A DNA stretch of 64,000 nt. Origin: Streptomyces sp. NBC_01255. GTDB taxonomy: Bacteria; Actinomycetota; Actinomycetes; Streptomycetales; Streptomycetaceae. This document shows, piece by piece, positions 28,449 to 36,822 of the stretch. Position 1 is the first letter of the stretch. The number at the start of each line of letters is the position of its first letter. Below the pieces are notes generated by a model that was given only the letters and a program-made list of their open reading frames with translations, searched no databases and was not told the DNA's origin. The DNA lies in the NCBI RefSeq assembly GCF_036226445.1, contig NZ_CP108474.1, positions 4,774,001 through 4,838,000 of the forward strand, in the 5' to 3' direction. Position numbers and translations under genes: made by a program.

Positions 28449-29438
28449 GTGAACAGGGTCTCGCGTATCGCGGGTGCGGTGCTGGGGACGACGGCGCTGG
28501 CCGTCGCGCTCGCCGCGTGCGGTGGTGAAAGCCTGGAGGGGGGCAAGAAGAAGGACTCCGGCAGCGCAGGCGACGCGTCCGCGGGCGCGGAGAAGGGCTC
28601 GCTCGTCGTGGGCGCGGCGGCCTTCACCGAGTCGAAGGTGCTGGCCGAGCTCTACGCCCAGTCGCTGCGGGCCGCCGGATACTCCGTATCCGTCACCAGC
28701 GTGAAGAATCGCGAACTGTACGAGCCGTCCCTGGAGAACGGCGAGATCGACGTCGTACCGGAATACGCGGCGACCATCGCGGAATTCCTCAACGCGAAGG
28801 TGAACGGCCCGAAGGCGCCCGAGGAGAAGCCGGTCGCTTCCGGTGACGCGGCCGCCACGGTCGAGGCGCTGCGGAAGCTCGCCGAACCGCGCGGCCTCAA
28901 GGTGCTCGCGGTCGGTGAGGCGGTCGATCAGAACGCCTTCGCGGTGACCAAGGAATTCGCCGCGAAGAACAAGCTGACGACCCTTTCCGATCTCGGCCGC
29001 TCGAAGCTCAAGGTGAAGATCGCGGCCGGTGACGAATGCGCGGTGCGCCCCTTCTGCGCGCCCGGTCTGAAGAAGGCGTACGGGATCGACGTGGCCGGCA
29101 TCGACCCCAAGGGCGTCGGGACCCCGCAGGCCAAGCAGGCCGTCAAGGACGGGGTGGACCAGCTGGTCCTGACGACCACCACGGACGCCACGATCGACAG
29201 CTTCGGGCTCGTCTTCCTGGAGGACGACAAGAAGCTGCAGAACGCCGACAATGTGCTGCCCGTGGTCAACGCCAAGGACGCCGGCGCTCCCGAGATAGCG
29301 GCCGCCCTCGACAAGATCACGAAGGTGCTGACCACCGCGGATCTCGCCGAACTCAACCGCAAGGTGGACGCCGAGCGGGCCAAGCCGGAAGACGTCGCCA
29401 AGGACTATCTGACGGCGAAGGGGCTGCTCAACAAGTAG
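28449..29438 (+). CDS. Osmoprotectant ABC importer substrate-binding lipoprotein
   Basis: About 329 residues. The signal VSRIAGAVLGTTALAVALAAC ends in the lipobox LAAC, so it is a lipid-anchored binding protein. The body is the OpuAC/QAT-family fold: LVVGAAAFTESKVLAELYAQ, SLENGEIDVVPEYAATIAEF, IAAGDECAVRPFCAPGLKKA and VVNAKDAGAPEIAAALDKI. The ligand is probably glycine betaine, choline or carnitine, an inference from family. GTG 28449 is used; an in-frame ATG at 28437 is possible. It completes the importer with the genes at 25916-28401. Confidence 0.93.
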   Translation: MNRVSRIAGAVLGTTALAVALAACGGESLEGGKKKDSGSAGDASAGAEKGSLVVGAAAFTESKVLAELYAQSLRAAGYSVSVTSVKNRELYEPSLENGEIDVVPEYAATIAEFLNAKVNGPKAPEEKPVASGDAAATVEALRKLAEPRGLKVLAVGEAVDQNAFAVTKEFAAKNKLTTLSDLGRSKLKVKIAAGDECAVRPFCAPGLKKAYGIDVAGIDPKGVGTPQAKQAVKDGVDQLVLTTTTDATIDSFGLVFLEDDKKLQNADNVLPVVNAKDAGAPEIAAALDKITKVLTTADLAELNRKVDAERAKPEDVAKDYLTAKGLLNK

Positions 29439-29487
29439 GTCCCGGGTGAGGGGAGTCGGCCCGAAACGGAACCGGAAGGGCTCATAT

Positions 29488-29510
29488 CCACTTCTTGTGG
29501 CGAGAAGTGG
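29488..29510. terminator. Perfect hairpin after the importer operon
   Basis: CCACTTCT-TGTGGCG-AGAAGTGG is an 8-bp perfect stem with a 7-nt loop, lying 50 bp after the binding-protein stop and 59 bp before the next start. It could be a terminator or a regulator site for the following gene; no T-run follows. Confidence 0.5.
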
Positions 29511-29568
29511 CCAAGAGATTGCCGGGCCGACACCCCACATGGCGCCTACGCACGGTAAATTTCAGGCC

Positions 29569-30732
29569 ATGCCACGTGGACGCCACCGCCATTCCCCGCC
29601 TCTGCACAAGTTGCTGCCGCCCTCCGCGGTCGCAGGCGCCGCGGTCGTGTGCGCCGCGGTCGTCTGGTTGCCCGGAGATCTGCTGATCGTGCGGCTGCTC
29701 GCGGTCGCCGCCGCGGCGGCGGCCGTCACCGGTGCCGTCCTCATGCGCAGTTGGGACCGGAGCGCCGGTGCCCGGGTCGCCGAGCTGAACCGGGCCCGTA
29801 CGGCCGACCAGTGGAAGGCCGAGGAGCGGGTCGCCGAGCTGGAGTCCGACCTGGAGGAGTCCCGCGGTCTGCGGACCCGGCTCGACGCCAAGCTCCGTGC
29901 CAAGCGCGTCGAGCTCGCCGCGCTGCGCGGCGAGCACGCCGACCTCCTGCGCCGGTACGCCACGGCCGAGACCGAGCGGGCCAGCGCCCTGGAGGGCCGC
30001 CGCGTCCTCGCCCTGGAGGCCACCACCGCCGGTACGGCCGGCACCGAGGCGAAGGCGCTGCCCGCCGCCGGGTCCACGCCCACCCCGGAGGCGTACCGTC
30101 GCGCCGCGCAGGCCCTGAAGGACCTCCCGCGCAACGCCGCGGCCCAGCACGCCCGGCGCACCGCCGAGGCGGCCCGCGCCCGGGACCTCGCCGAGCGGGC
30201 ACGGGAGACGGAGGAACCGCAGGGGAAGCACGCGGCGGCCGCCGGGACCGAGCAGCACAGCCGTACGGCCGCCCCCGCCCTCGGGCCCGCCCCCGCGCCG
30301 GCGGCACTTCCCGCCGCGCCCGCCACGACCTCGTCGGACACGTCGGACTCCGCGGCGGACTCGGAGTCCGAGGCGCCCGTGCCCGTCCCGCCCACCGGGA
30401 TCGCGCCCCTGCCCGCCGTCCAGGCCGCCGCGGCGATCGTCCCGTACGCGGCCCGCAGGCCCGTCCCCCGCCCCGAGGGCGGTTTCGACTTCTTCGGTAC
30501 GCAGAAGGTGGCGGCGGCCATCGAGGCCGTGCAGAACACGGACCTCGCCGACGTCGTGGGCGAGGAGGTCCTGGAAGAGGCCCTGGCCGCCGAGACCCCG
30601 TTCCTCGTCCCGCTCGCCCCGCTCCCGGCGCCGGCGCCGCCCCGGGCGATCGGCGAGGTCATCGACCTCACCGCGCACGACGAGACCGAGCAGATCGACG
30701 TGGCCGAACTGCGGGGCGCGGTCAGCTCGTGA
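29569..30732 (+). CDS. Membrane protein with coiled coil, function unknown
   Basis: 387 residues. A basic N-terminus (MPRGRHRHSPPLHKLLPP) is followed by two close hydrophobic segments (SAVAGAAVVCAAVVWLPGDL and LLAVAAAAAAVTGAVLM). A charged coiled coil of ~100 residues (QWKAEERVAELESDLEESRG onward) leads to a long Ala/Pro/Glu-rich disordered tail with a conserved-looking FDFFGTQK segment near residue 305. It looks like a Streptomyces-type membrane-tethered scaffold, but I do not recognise a named family. ATG 29569 is used; an in-frame ATG at 29539 lacks a ribosome site. Its stop overlaps the GNAT gene start by 4 bp. Confidence 0.75.
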   Translation: MPRGRHRHSPPLHKLLPPSAVAGAAVVCAAVVWLPGDLLIVRLLAVAAAAAAVTGAVLMRSWDRSAGARVAELNRARTADQWKAEERVAELESDLEESRGLRTRLDAKLRAKRVELAALRGEHADLLRRYATAETERASALEGRRVLALEATTAGTAGTEAKALPAAGSTPTPEAYRRAAQALKDLPRNAAAQHARRTAEAARARDLAERARETEEPQGKHAAAAGTEQHSRTAAPALGPAPAPAALPAAPATTSSDTSDSAADSESEAPVPVPPTGIAPLPAVQAAAAIVPYAARRPVPRPEGGFDFFGTQKVAAAIEAVQNTDLADVVGEEVLEEALAAETPFLVPLAPLPAPAPPRAIGEVIDLTAHDETEQIDVAELRGAVSS

Positions 30733-31250
30733 CGTACCGCCTCGCCCTGCTCACGGCGGCCGAGGCGGCCCGGCGCCGCGAAGAACTGATCGCCCTGTGC
30801 GCCCAGGCCTTCGGCGTATCCCCCTGGCACGAGCCCCCGCTCGGCGCCGTACGGACCGTGGACCGGCTGCTCGACAGCGCCGCGCGGAGGGACGACTTCT
30901 GCGCGGCGGCCGCGTACGCCGACGACGGCACCGAGGACGCCGACGGCACCGCGTACGCCGACGCCGCCCTGCTCGGCTTCGCGGCCGGCTGGACCGACAC
31001 CGCCCTGTCCGGCGACGAGCCCTTCTTCGAGCTGGCCGAGCTGGTCGTCGCCCCCGGCAGCCAGGGCCAGGGCATCGGCCGGTCCCTCCACGACGGGCTG
31101 CTCGTGGTCGGCTCGCCGGGGCCGGCCCTGCTGATGACCCTCGACGTACCGGAACTGACGGACCGGTACGCGCGCTGGGGCTGGACGGTCGTGGACCGCC
31201 GGCGCCCCGGCACGGAGCAGCGCGACTACGTCGTGATGAGACACGCCTGA
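30729..31250 (+). CDS. GNAT-family N-acetyltransferase
   Basis: 173-residue acetyltransferase. Motif A is FELAELVVAPGSQGQGIGRSL, with the Q-G-Q-G-I-G acetyl-CoA pyrophosphate loop; the C-terminal half (LTDRYARWGWTVVDR) fits motif B. GTG 30729 overlaps the upstream stop (GTGA), so it is translationally coupled to the coiled-coil protein. The acceptor is unknown. Confidence 0.88.
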   Translation: MTYRLALLTAAEAARRREELIALCAQAFGVSPWHEPPLGAVRTVDRLLDSAARRDDFCAAAAYADDGTEDADGTAYADAALLGFAAGWTDTALSGDEPFFELAELVVAPGSQGQGIGRSLHDGLLVVGSPGPALLMTLDVPELTDRYARWGWTVVDRRRPGTEQRDYVVMRHA

Positions 31251-31282
31251 CCCGACAGGCGGGTCGGGCCTACGTGTCGGGC

Positions 31283-32425
31283 CTACTTGTCGATGTCGCC
31301 GACGACGAAGAACAGCGAGCCGAGGATCGCGACCATGTCGGCGACGAGCGTCCCCGGCAGCAGCTCGACCAGCGCCTGGATGTTGTTGAACGACGCCGAG
31401 CGGAGCTTCAGCCGGTACGGCGTCTTCTCGCCCTTGGAGACCAGGTAGTAGCCGTTGACGCCGAGCGGGTTCTCGGTCCAGGCGTACGTGTGCCCCTCCG
31501 GCGCCTTCAGCACCTTCGGCAGCCGCTGGTTGATCGGGCCCTGCGGCAGCTCGGCCATCCGGTCCAGGCAGGCGTCCGCCAGGTCCAGGGAGTTGTGCGT
31601 CTGGTCGAGCAGGCACTCGAAGCGGGCCAGGCAGTCGCCCTCCTCGCGCACGGCGACCCGCAGCGTGTCCTGGAGCTCCCCGTAGGCGAGGTACGGCTCG
31701 TCGCGGCGCAGGTCGAAGTCGACGCCCGAGGCGCGGGCGATCGGCCCGGACACCCCGTACGCGTGCACCGCGTCCGGCGACAGGACGCCGACCCCGCGCG
31801 TACGGCCCCGGAAGATCTCGTTGCCGAGGACCAGCCGGTCGTACACGTCCATCCGCGAGCGGACGTCCGCGACGGCCTGCCGCGCCCGTCCGAGCCAGCC
31901 GGCGGGCAGGTCCTCCTTGAGGCCGCCGACCCGGTTGAACATGTAGTGCATCCGGCCGCCGGAGACCTCCTCCATCACGGCCTGGAGCTCCTCGCGCTCC
32001 CGGAAGGCGTGGAAGACCGGGGTGATCCCGCCCAGTTCGAGGGGGTACGAGCCGAGGAACATGAGGTGGTTGAGGACCCGGTTCAGCTCGGCGAGGAGCG
32101 TACGGGTCCACACGGCGCGCTCGGGGACCTCCATGCCCAGCATCCGCTCGACGGCCATGACGACCCCGAGCTCGTTGGAGAACGCGGAGAGCCAGTCGTG
32201 ACGGTTGGCCAGCATGACGATCTGGCGGTAGTCACGCGCCTCGAAGAGCTTCTCGGCGCCGCGGTGCATGTAGCCGATCACCGGCTCGGCCTGCTGGATC
32301 ACCTCGCCGTCGAGCACGAGGCGGAGGCGGAGCACGCCATGGGTCGAGGGATGCTGCGGTCCGATGTTCAGCACCATGTCGGTGCTCTCCGCCGCGCCGC
32401 CGATTCCGACCGTCGTCTCCGTCAT
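31283..32425 (-). CDS. nuoD2: Orphan NADH-quinone oxidoreductase subunit D (NuoD paralogue)
   Basis: 380-residue homologue of the complex I 49-kDa subunit, with no other nuo gene nearby. Conserved features include [20 protein letters not shown] (quinone-site His29 in STHG), [12 protein letters not shown] with Arg55, [20 protein letters not shown] and the C-terminal [30 protein letters not shown]. From memory, canonical NuoD/NDUFS2 has R-x-D-Y at the next quinone-site motif; here it reads NRHDWLSAF, with Trp79 in place of Tyr. The arginine corresponding to NDUFS2 Arg85, methylated by NDUFAF7 in mammals, is kept. A MidA/NDUFAF7-type methyltransferase gene lies immediately upstream on the same strand. 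Confidence 0.93.
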   Translation of the reverse strand: MTETTVGIGGAAESTDMVLNIGPQHPSTHGVLRLRLVLDGEVIQQAEPVIGYMHRGAEKLFEARDYRQIVMLANRHDWLSAFSNELGVVMAVERMLGMEVPERAVWTRTLLAELNRVLNHLMFLGSYPLELGGITPVFHAFREREELQAVMEEVSGGRMHYMFNRVGGLKEDLPAGWLGRARQAVADVRSRMDVYDRLVLGNEIFRGRTRGVGVLSPDAVHAYGVSGPIARASGVDFDLRRDEPYLAYGELQDTLRVAVREEGDCLARFECLLDQTHNSLDLADACLDRMAELPQGPINQRLPKVLKAPEGHTYAWTENPLGVNGYYLVSKGEKTPYRLKLRSASFNNIQALVELLPGTLVADMVAILGSLFFVVGDIDK

Positions 32426-32472
32426 GCGGGACAGTATCCCCTGCCCGGCAGGACACCCCCTAGCCCCACGGA

Positions 32473-33495
32473 TCAGCCGGTGGCGGGCGGGACCCGCTGC
32501 GTCAGCCAGAGGAAGTCGCCGAGGCCGCCGCGGGCGGTGAGCTCGGCGGCCTCGCCGGCGGACGCGAGCGCGCGGACGTAGCCGGCGGGGTCGGTCGTGG
32601 CGAGCGAGAGCGGCGGTCGGCCCCCGGACACCCCGAGCCGGTGCAGGGCCTCCCGCTGGGTGACGAGCTCCGCGCCGCCACCCGCCGCCCCGCACGCGTC
32701 CGCGGCCACGTGGGCCGTCACGTCGCAGCTGCCGTCCGGGACCGGCGGTACCTCGCGGCCGGCCCGGAAGCCGGTCAGCGTGCCGAAGAGCGGCCGGGAC
32801 TCCCGGACGTGCGCGTAGTCGACGGCCACCGCGCGGCCCGCCGCGAGCGAGCCCACCGCCGCCGCCCACGCCGCGTCCCGGGGCCGCCCGATCTCGGCCC
32901 GCGCGCCGGGCTCCCGCAGCGGCCACCAGCGGGCCAGCCACTCCGCGTCGGCGCCCGAGACGGGCGCGGCGAGCCGCTCCGTACCGTCCGCGCGGACCTC
33001 CACGTACCGGGCGACGCCCGCCGCGTCGACCTCGGCCACGTCCACCGGCACGTTGTCGAGCCACTCGTTCGCGAAGACGAGGCCGCGCACGCTCCGCGGC
33101 TCCGGCAGCCGGTCCGTCCAGACGATCCGCGGGTCGAGGCCCGCCGGGCGGGCGGCGCGCTCGACCGCGTACGCCCGGACGACGAGGTCCGTCCCCGTGC
33201 TCGCCGCCATCCCCGTGGTCGCCGCGGTCGCCGCGAGGACCGCCGTGAGCAGCTCGCCCCGCCCCGCGCCCACGTCGACCAGCGCCACCTCGGCCGTTCC
33301 CAGCTCCTCCGCGACCTCGCCGAGCAGCCGGGCCACGGCCCCCGCGAAGAGCGGCCCCGCGTGGACCGAGGTGCGGAAGTGCCCCGCAGGTCCCTCGGGA
33401 CGCCGGTAGAAGCCTCCCGGGCCGTACAGCGCCCGTTCCGTGGCCTCGCGCCACCCCTGCCACTGACACGTCTCACCCGTCACGTCATCCGTCAC
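32473..33495 (-). CDS. SAM-dependent methyltransferase, MidA/NDUFAF7 type (DUF185)
   Basis: About 340 residues. The family pattern is clear: an N-terminal [19 protein letters not shown] segment (the YYxxxGDF/T-like region), SAM motif [14 protein letters not shown] near residues 71-83, [16 protein letters not shown] (the N-E-L/W-D-N/A-x-P motif typical of this family), and a C-terminal region with VTAHVAADA. Eukaryotic NDUFAF7 methylates an arginine of the complex I subunit NDUFS2, which is NuoD. Here the gene is 47 bp upstream of the nuoD paralogue and co-directional, so NuoD2 is the obvious candidate substrate. This is inferred from context and family, not shown. GTG 33495 is a tentative start. 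Confidence 0.84.
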   Translation of the reverse strand: MTDDVTGETCQWQGWREATERALYGPGGFYRRPEGPAGHFRTSVHAGPLFAGAVARLLGEVAEELGTAEVALVDVGAGRGELLTAVLAATAATTGMAASTGTDLVVRAYAVERAARPAGLDPRIVWTDRLPEPRSVRGLVFANEWLDNVPVDVAEVDAAGVARYVEVRADGTERLAAPVSGADAEWLARWWPLREPGARAEIGRPRDAAWAAAVGSLAAGRAVAVDYAHVRESRPLFGTLTGFRAGREVPPVPDGSCDVTAHVAADACGAAGGGAELVTQREALHRLGVSGGRPPLSLATTDPAGYVRALASAGEAAELTARGGLGDFLWLTQRVPPATG

Positions 33496-33592
33496 GGACC
33501 CCAGTCTCCACCTCGGGGAGTACAGGCCCCTCACCAAGGATCGGCCCCACGGTTGATCCCTGCACCTATCGGCCTTCCCTACTCTGGGTGAC

Positions 33593-34795
33593 GTGCAGCG
33601 CCTCTACGACTTCATCCGCAGACACCCGACGGGCGTCGACTCCTTCTGGGCCGTCGTCCTCCTCGGGTTCTCCCTTCTGTGGGTGGCGACGACCTACCCG
33701 GCGGTCGATCAGCCCTTCGCGTACGGGGTCGTCGCCGTGCTCTTCTCCCTGGTCGTGGCCCTGCGCCGACGTGCCCCGGAGAAGATGCTGCTCCTCGCGG
33801 TCGTCCTCGGCCTCGTCCAGCTCGGCTTCGGCCTGCTGCCGTTCATGGCCGACTTCGCCATGCTCGTGATCGTCTTCACGGTCGCGGCGCACGACGGTCC
33901 CCGCTGGGCCTCCCGCCTCGCCCTCGTCGGCGGACTCAGTGCCTCCACGCTCTCGCAGGTGAGATGGCCCATGGAGGACATCGACTCCGTCGCGGCCCGG
34001 ATCTTCTTCACGGTCATCATGACCGTGCCGTTCGCGCTCGCCTGGGTCCTCGGCGACTCGCTCCGCACCCGCCGCGCCTACTTCGCGCAGCTGGAGGAGC
34101 GGGCCTCCCGTCTGGAGCGGGAGCGCGAGGCGCAGGCCAAGGTCGCGGTCGCCGCCGAGCGGGCCCGGATCGCCCGCGAGCTGCACGACGTCGTCGCCCA
34201 CAACGTGTCGGTGATGGTCGTCCAGGCCGACGGCGCCGCCTACGTCATGGACTCCTCCCCGGAGACCGCCAAGCAGGCCCTGGAGACGATCTCCACGACG
34301 GGCCGGCAGGCCCTCGCCGAGATGCGCCGCCTCCTCGGCATCCTGCGCACCGGGGAGCACCAGGAGGCCGGCGAGTACGTGCCGCAGCCCGACGTGGGCC
34401 AGATCGAGGACCTCGTCGAGCAGGTCCGCAGCGCCGGCCTCACCGTCGACTTCGCGATCGAGGGGAGCCCCCGCCCGCTGCCCAGCGGCGTCGAGCTCAC
34501 CGCGTACCGGATCGTGCAGGAGGCGCTCACCAACACGCGCAAGCACGGCGGTCCCGACGTCGGCGCGAGCGTCCGGCTCGTCTACTTCGACGACGGCCTC
34601 GGGCTGCTCGTCGAGGACGACGGCCGCGGCGCTCCGCAGGAGATGTACGAGGACGGCGGCGCCGACGGGCGCGGCCATGGTCTGATCGGCATGCGCGAGC
34701 GGGTCGGCATGGTCGGCGGCACGCTGGACGCGGGGCCGCGTCCCGGGGGCGGCTTCCGGATCAGCGCACTGCTGCCCCTCAAGCCCGCTCACTGA
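33593..34795 (+). CDS. Two-component sensor histidine kinase (NarL/DesK type)
   Basis: 400 residues. Four to five membrane helices occupy residues 18-155 with short loops and no obvious extracytoplasmic domain, so it may sense the membrane itself. A coiled-coil linker ([20 protein letters not shown]) leads to HisKA_3 with the phospho-acceptor in [18 protein letters not shown] (His198). The HATPase_c domain has [21 protein letters not shown] and [19 protein letters not shown] 33593 is used. The cognate response regulator follows 56 bp downstream. Divergent from the methyltransferase-nuoD2 pair. Confidence 0.94.
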   Translation: MQRLYDFIRRHPTGVDSFWAVVLLGFSLLWVATTYPAVDQPFAYGVVAVLFSLVVALRRRAPEKMLLLAVVLGLVQLGFGLLPFMADFAMLVIVFTVAAHDGPRWASRLALVGGLSASTLSQVRWPMEDIDSVAARIFFTVIMTVPFALAWVLGDSLRTRRAYFAQLEERASRLEREREAQAKVAVAAERARIARELHDVVAHNVSVMVVQADGAAYVMDSSPETAKQALETISTTGRQALAEMRRLLGILRTGEHQEAGEYVPQPDVGQIEDLVEQVRSAGLTVDFAIEGSPRPLPSGVELTAYRIVQEALTNTRKHGGPDVGASVRLVYFDDGLGLLVEDDGRGAPQEMYEDGGADGRGHGLIGMRERVGMVGGTLDAGPRPGGGFRISALLPLKPAH

Positions 34796-34831
34796 CGAAG
34801 CCTGCTCACTGACGAAGCCCGCTCACAGACG
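34781..34831 (+). repeat. Three 17-bp direct repeats across the kinase stop codon
   Basis: AAGCCCGCTCACTGACG is repeated three times in tandem with one mismatch in copy two and one in copy three (34781-34797, 34798-34814, 34815-34831). The first copy contains the kinase stop TGA. The array fills most of the gap before the response regulator. Confidence 0.9.
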
Positions 34832-34851
34832 ACCTGTAAGGAACTGCCCTC

Positions 34852-35532
34852 ATGTCCATCCGCGTGATGCTCGTCGACGACCAGGTGCTCCTGCGCACCG
34901 GTTTCCGCATGGTGCTCGCCGCCCAGCCCGACATGGAGGTCGTGGCGGAGGCGGGCGACGGCGTGGAGGCGCTGGAGGTCCTGCGGTCCGCGGCGGTCGA
35001 CGTCGTCCTGATGGACGTGCGCATGCCGAAGCTGGACGGGGTGGAGGCGACCCGGCGGATCTGCTCCCAGCCGGACGCGCCGAAGGTGCTGATCCTGACC
35101 ACGTTCGACCTCGACGAGTACGCGTTCTCGGGGCTGAAGGCGGGCGCGAGCGGCTTCATGCTGAAGGACGTGCCGCCGGCGGAGCTGCTGGGCGCGATCC
35201 GTTCGGTGCACAGCGGCGACGCGGTCGTGGCGCCCTCCACGACCCGCCGGCTCCTCGACCGCTTCTCGCCGATGCTGCCGTCGACGGGCAAGGAGACGCG
35301 GGCCGTCGACACCGCGCTCGCGCGGCTCACGGACCGGGAGCGCGAGGTGATGATGCTGGTCGCGCAGGGCCTGTCGAACGGCGAGATCGCCGCCCGGCTC
35401 GTCCTCTCCGAGGCGACGGTGAAGACCCACGTGGGCCGGATCCTGACCAAGTTGGGCCTGCGCGACCGGGTCCAGGTCGTGGTCCTCGCGTACGAGTCGG
35501 GCCTGGTCCGCGCGGGCGGCGGCGCCGCGTAG
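34852..35532 (+). CDS. Response regulator, NarL/LuxR family
   Basis: 226 residues. The receiver domain has the acidic pocket VMLVDDQVLLR and phospho-acceptor Asp55 in VVLMDVRMPKLDG, with switch residues in LILTTFDLDEYA and Lys in FMLKDVPPAELLGAI. The C-terminal LuxR helix-turn-helix is LTDREREVMMLVAQGLSNGE with AARLVLSEATVKTHVGRILT following. ATG 34852 follows AAGGA. It pairs with the upstream kinase; target genes are unknown. Confidence 0.96.
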   Translation: MSIRVMLVDDQVLLRTGFRMVLAAQPDMEVVAEAGDGVEALEVLRSAAVDVVLMDVRMPKLDGVEATRRICSQPDAPKVLILTTFDLDEYAFSGLKAGASGFMLKDVPPAELLGAIRSVHSGDAVVAPSTTRRLLDRFSPMLPSTGKETRAVDTALARLTDREREVMMLVAQGLSNGEIAARLVLSEATVKTHVGRILTKLGLRDRVQVVVLAYESGLVRAGGGAA

Positions 35533-35535
35533 GGC

Positions 35536-36624
35536 TCAGCGCAGCACGCTCTCCAGGAAGTCGCTGCCGAGCCGGGCGACGACGGAGACGTCGAGCTGGT
35601 GGAGCACGTACCGGCCGCGGCGCTGGGTGGTGACAAGCCCGGCCTTCTTCAGGACCGCGAGGTGCCGGGAGACCTCAGGAGCGGTGATGCCGTGCGTGTC
35701 GGCCAGCTCGCCCGTCGAGTACCCGCCCCGGGCGAGGCTGCGGCACAGCCGCATCCGCAGCGGGTGCGCGACCGCCTCCAGGCGCAGTTTGACCGCCTCG
35801 GTCGTGGCGGGGCCGCCGAGGTCGCGGGTCGGCACGGGGTACTGGACGACCGGCTGCCAGCCGGGCGTGTGCAGGGCGACGAGGTGCGGCCAGCCGAAGG
35901 CGGTCGGCAGGAACGTCACGCCCGAGCCCTCGGCGCTCGTCCGCTCCTGGACCAGCTTGTCGACGACGATCCGGGAACCCCACTCGTCCTCCTCCAGGAC
36001 CATCGCGGCCGAGGCGGCGGTGACGGCCTCGGCGAGGCCCTTGCGGCGCATCAGCTCGCTCTTGTGCCGGGCGTCGGCGGCGAGCTGCACGCCGACGCGG
36101 CGCCAGGTGTCGGCGAAGAAGGCCTCGTCGCAGTCCTCCAGGAGCCGCCGGATCCACGCGCGCGTGCCGGGCGGGTCGGCGAGCATCCGCTCCACGAAGG
36201 CGACCTGCCGGGGGCCGCGCGCGGCGGCCAGGTCGAGGGTGCGGCGCCGCATCCGCTCGTTCACGAGCGGGGACGGCGCGCCGTGCGTGTAGTGGCTGGC
36301 GCAGGAGATCTCCAGGGCCGAGCCCACGTACTTCTCGTCGTCCATGCGGTCGAGGTCGTCCAGCTCCTCCGCGAGGGTCCCCCGGGGCCGCGGCGGCAGC
36401 AGGATGTCCGAGCGGGTGGAGCGCCACATGAAGTCGGCCTCGTGGAGCCGGTCCGCGAGCTCGGGCTTGAGTGCGGCGGCGGTCGTGGTCGTCCAGGCGT
36501 GCAGCCGGGGGTGGTGCGCGGGCTCGGCCAGGGCGTGCAGGGCGGCGCCCAGTTCGGCCAGGGGCGAGGGGCAGAAGGAGATGCGCTCCTGCGGCAGTCC
36601 GGTGATGTCGATCGTCACGCTCAC
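35536..36624 (-). CDS. ArsR-type winged-helix regulator with large N-terminal domain (DUF5937-like)
   Basis: 362 residues. The C-terminal ~85 residues form a winged helix: AVAHPLRMRLCRSLARGGYS, then TGELADTHGITAPEVSRHLA and VLKKAGLVTTQRRGRYVLHQ. The N-terminal ~270 residues are an uncharacterised helical region starting with IDITGLPQERISFCPSPLAE, which matches the DUF5937 proteins common in Streptomyces. GTG 36624 is chosen because it begins that conserved N-terminus; the ribosome site is weak. It is convergent with the response regulator gene (3 bp between stops). Ligand and targets are unknown. Confidence 0.85.
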   Translation of the reverse strand: MSVTIDITGLPQERISFCPSPLAELGAALHALAEPAHHPRLHAWTTTTAAALKPELADRLHEADFMWRSTRSDILLPPRPRGTLAEELDDLDRMDDEKYVGSALEISCASHYTHGAPSPLVNERMRRRTLDLAAARGPRQVAFVERMLADPPGTRAWIRRLLEDCDEAFFADTWRRVGVQLAADARHKSELMRRKGLAEAVTAASAAMVLEEDEWGSRIVVDKLVQERTSAEGSGVTFLPTAFGWPHLVALHTPGWQPVVQYPVPTRDLGGPATTEAVKLRLEAVAHPLRMRLCRSLARGGYSTGELADTHGITAPEVSRHLAVLKKAGLVTTQRRGRYVLHQLDVSVVARLGSDFLESVLR

Positions 36625-36767
36625 GCCCCTATGGTGCGGGGTGCGGCGGGGGTGGTGTCGCGCCGTTTGACGAGTGCCGTCAATCGGCGCGCCGGGCCGC
36701 CGGGGCGCGGCGGCCTCCGCACGGCCCTGCGCCGGTGGCGGCACCCCCGTTCCTGCTGACCGGACCG

Positions 36768-36822
36768 CCGGTTCAGACGGCGATCCGGATCAGACGGTGA
36801 CCCGGTTCAGGCGGCGATCCGG
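36768..36822. repeat. 21-bp direct repeat at the end of the PLP lyase gene
   Basis: CCGGTTCAGACGGCGATCCGG at 36768-36788 recurs at 36802-36822 with one difference, 34 bp apart. The second copy includes the lyase stop codon and last codons (RIAA), so the end of the gene appears locally duplicated. Confidence 0.8.
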
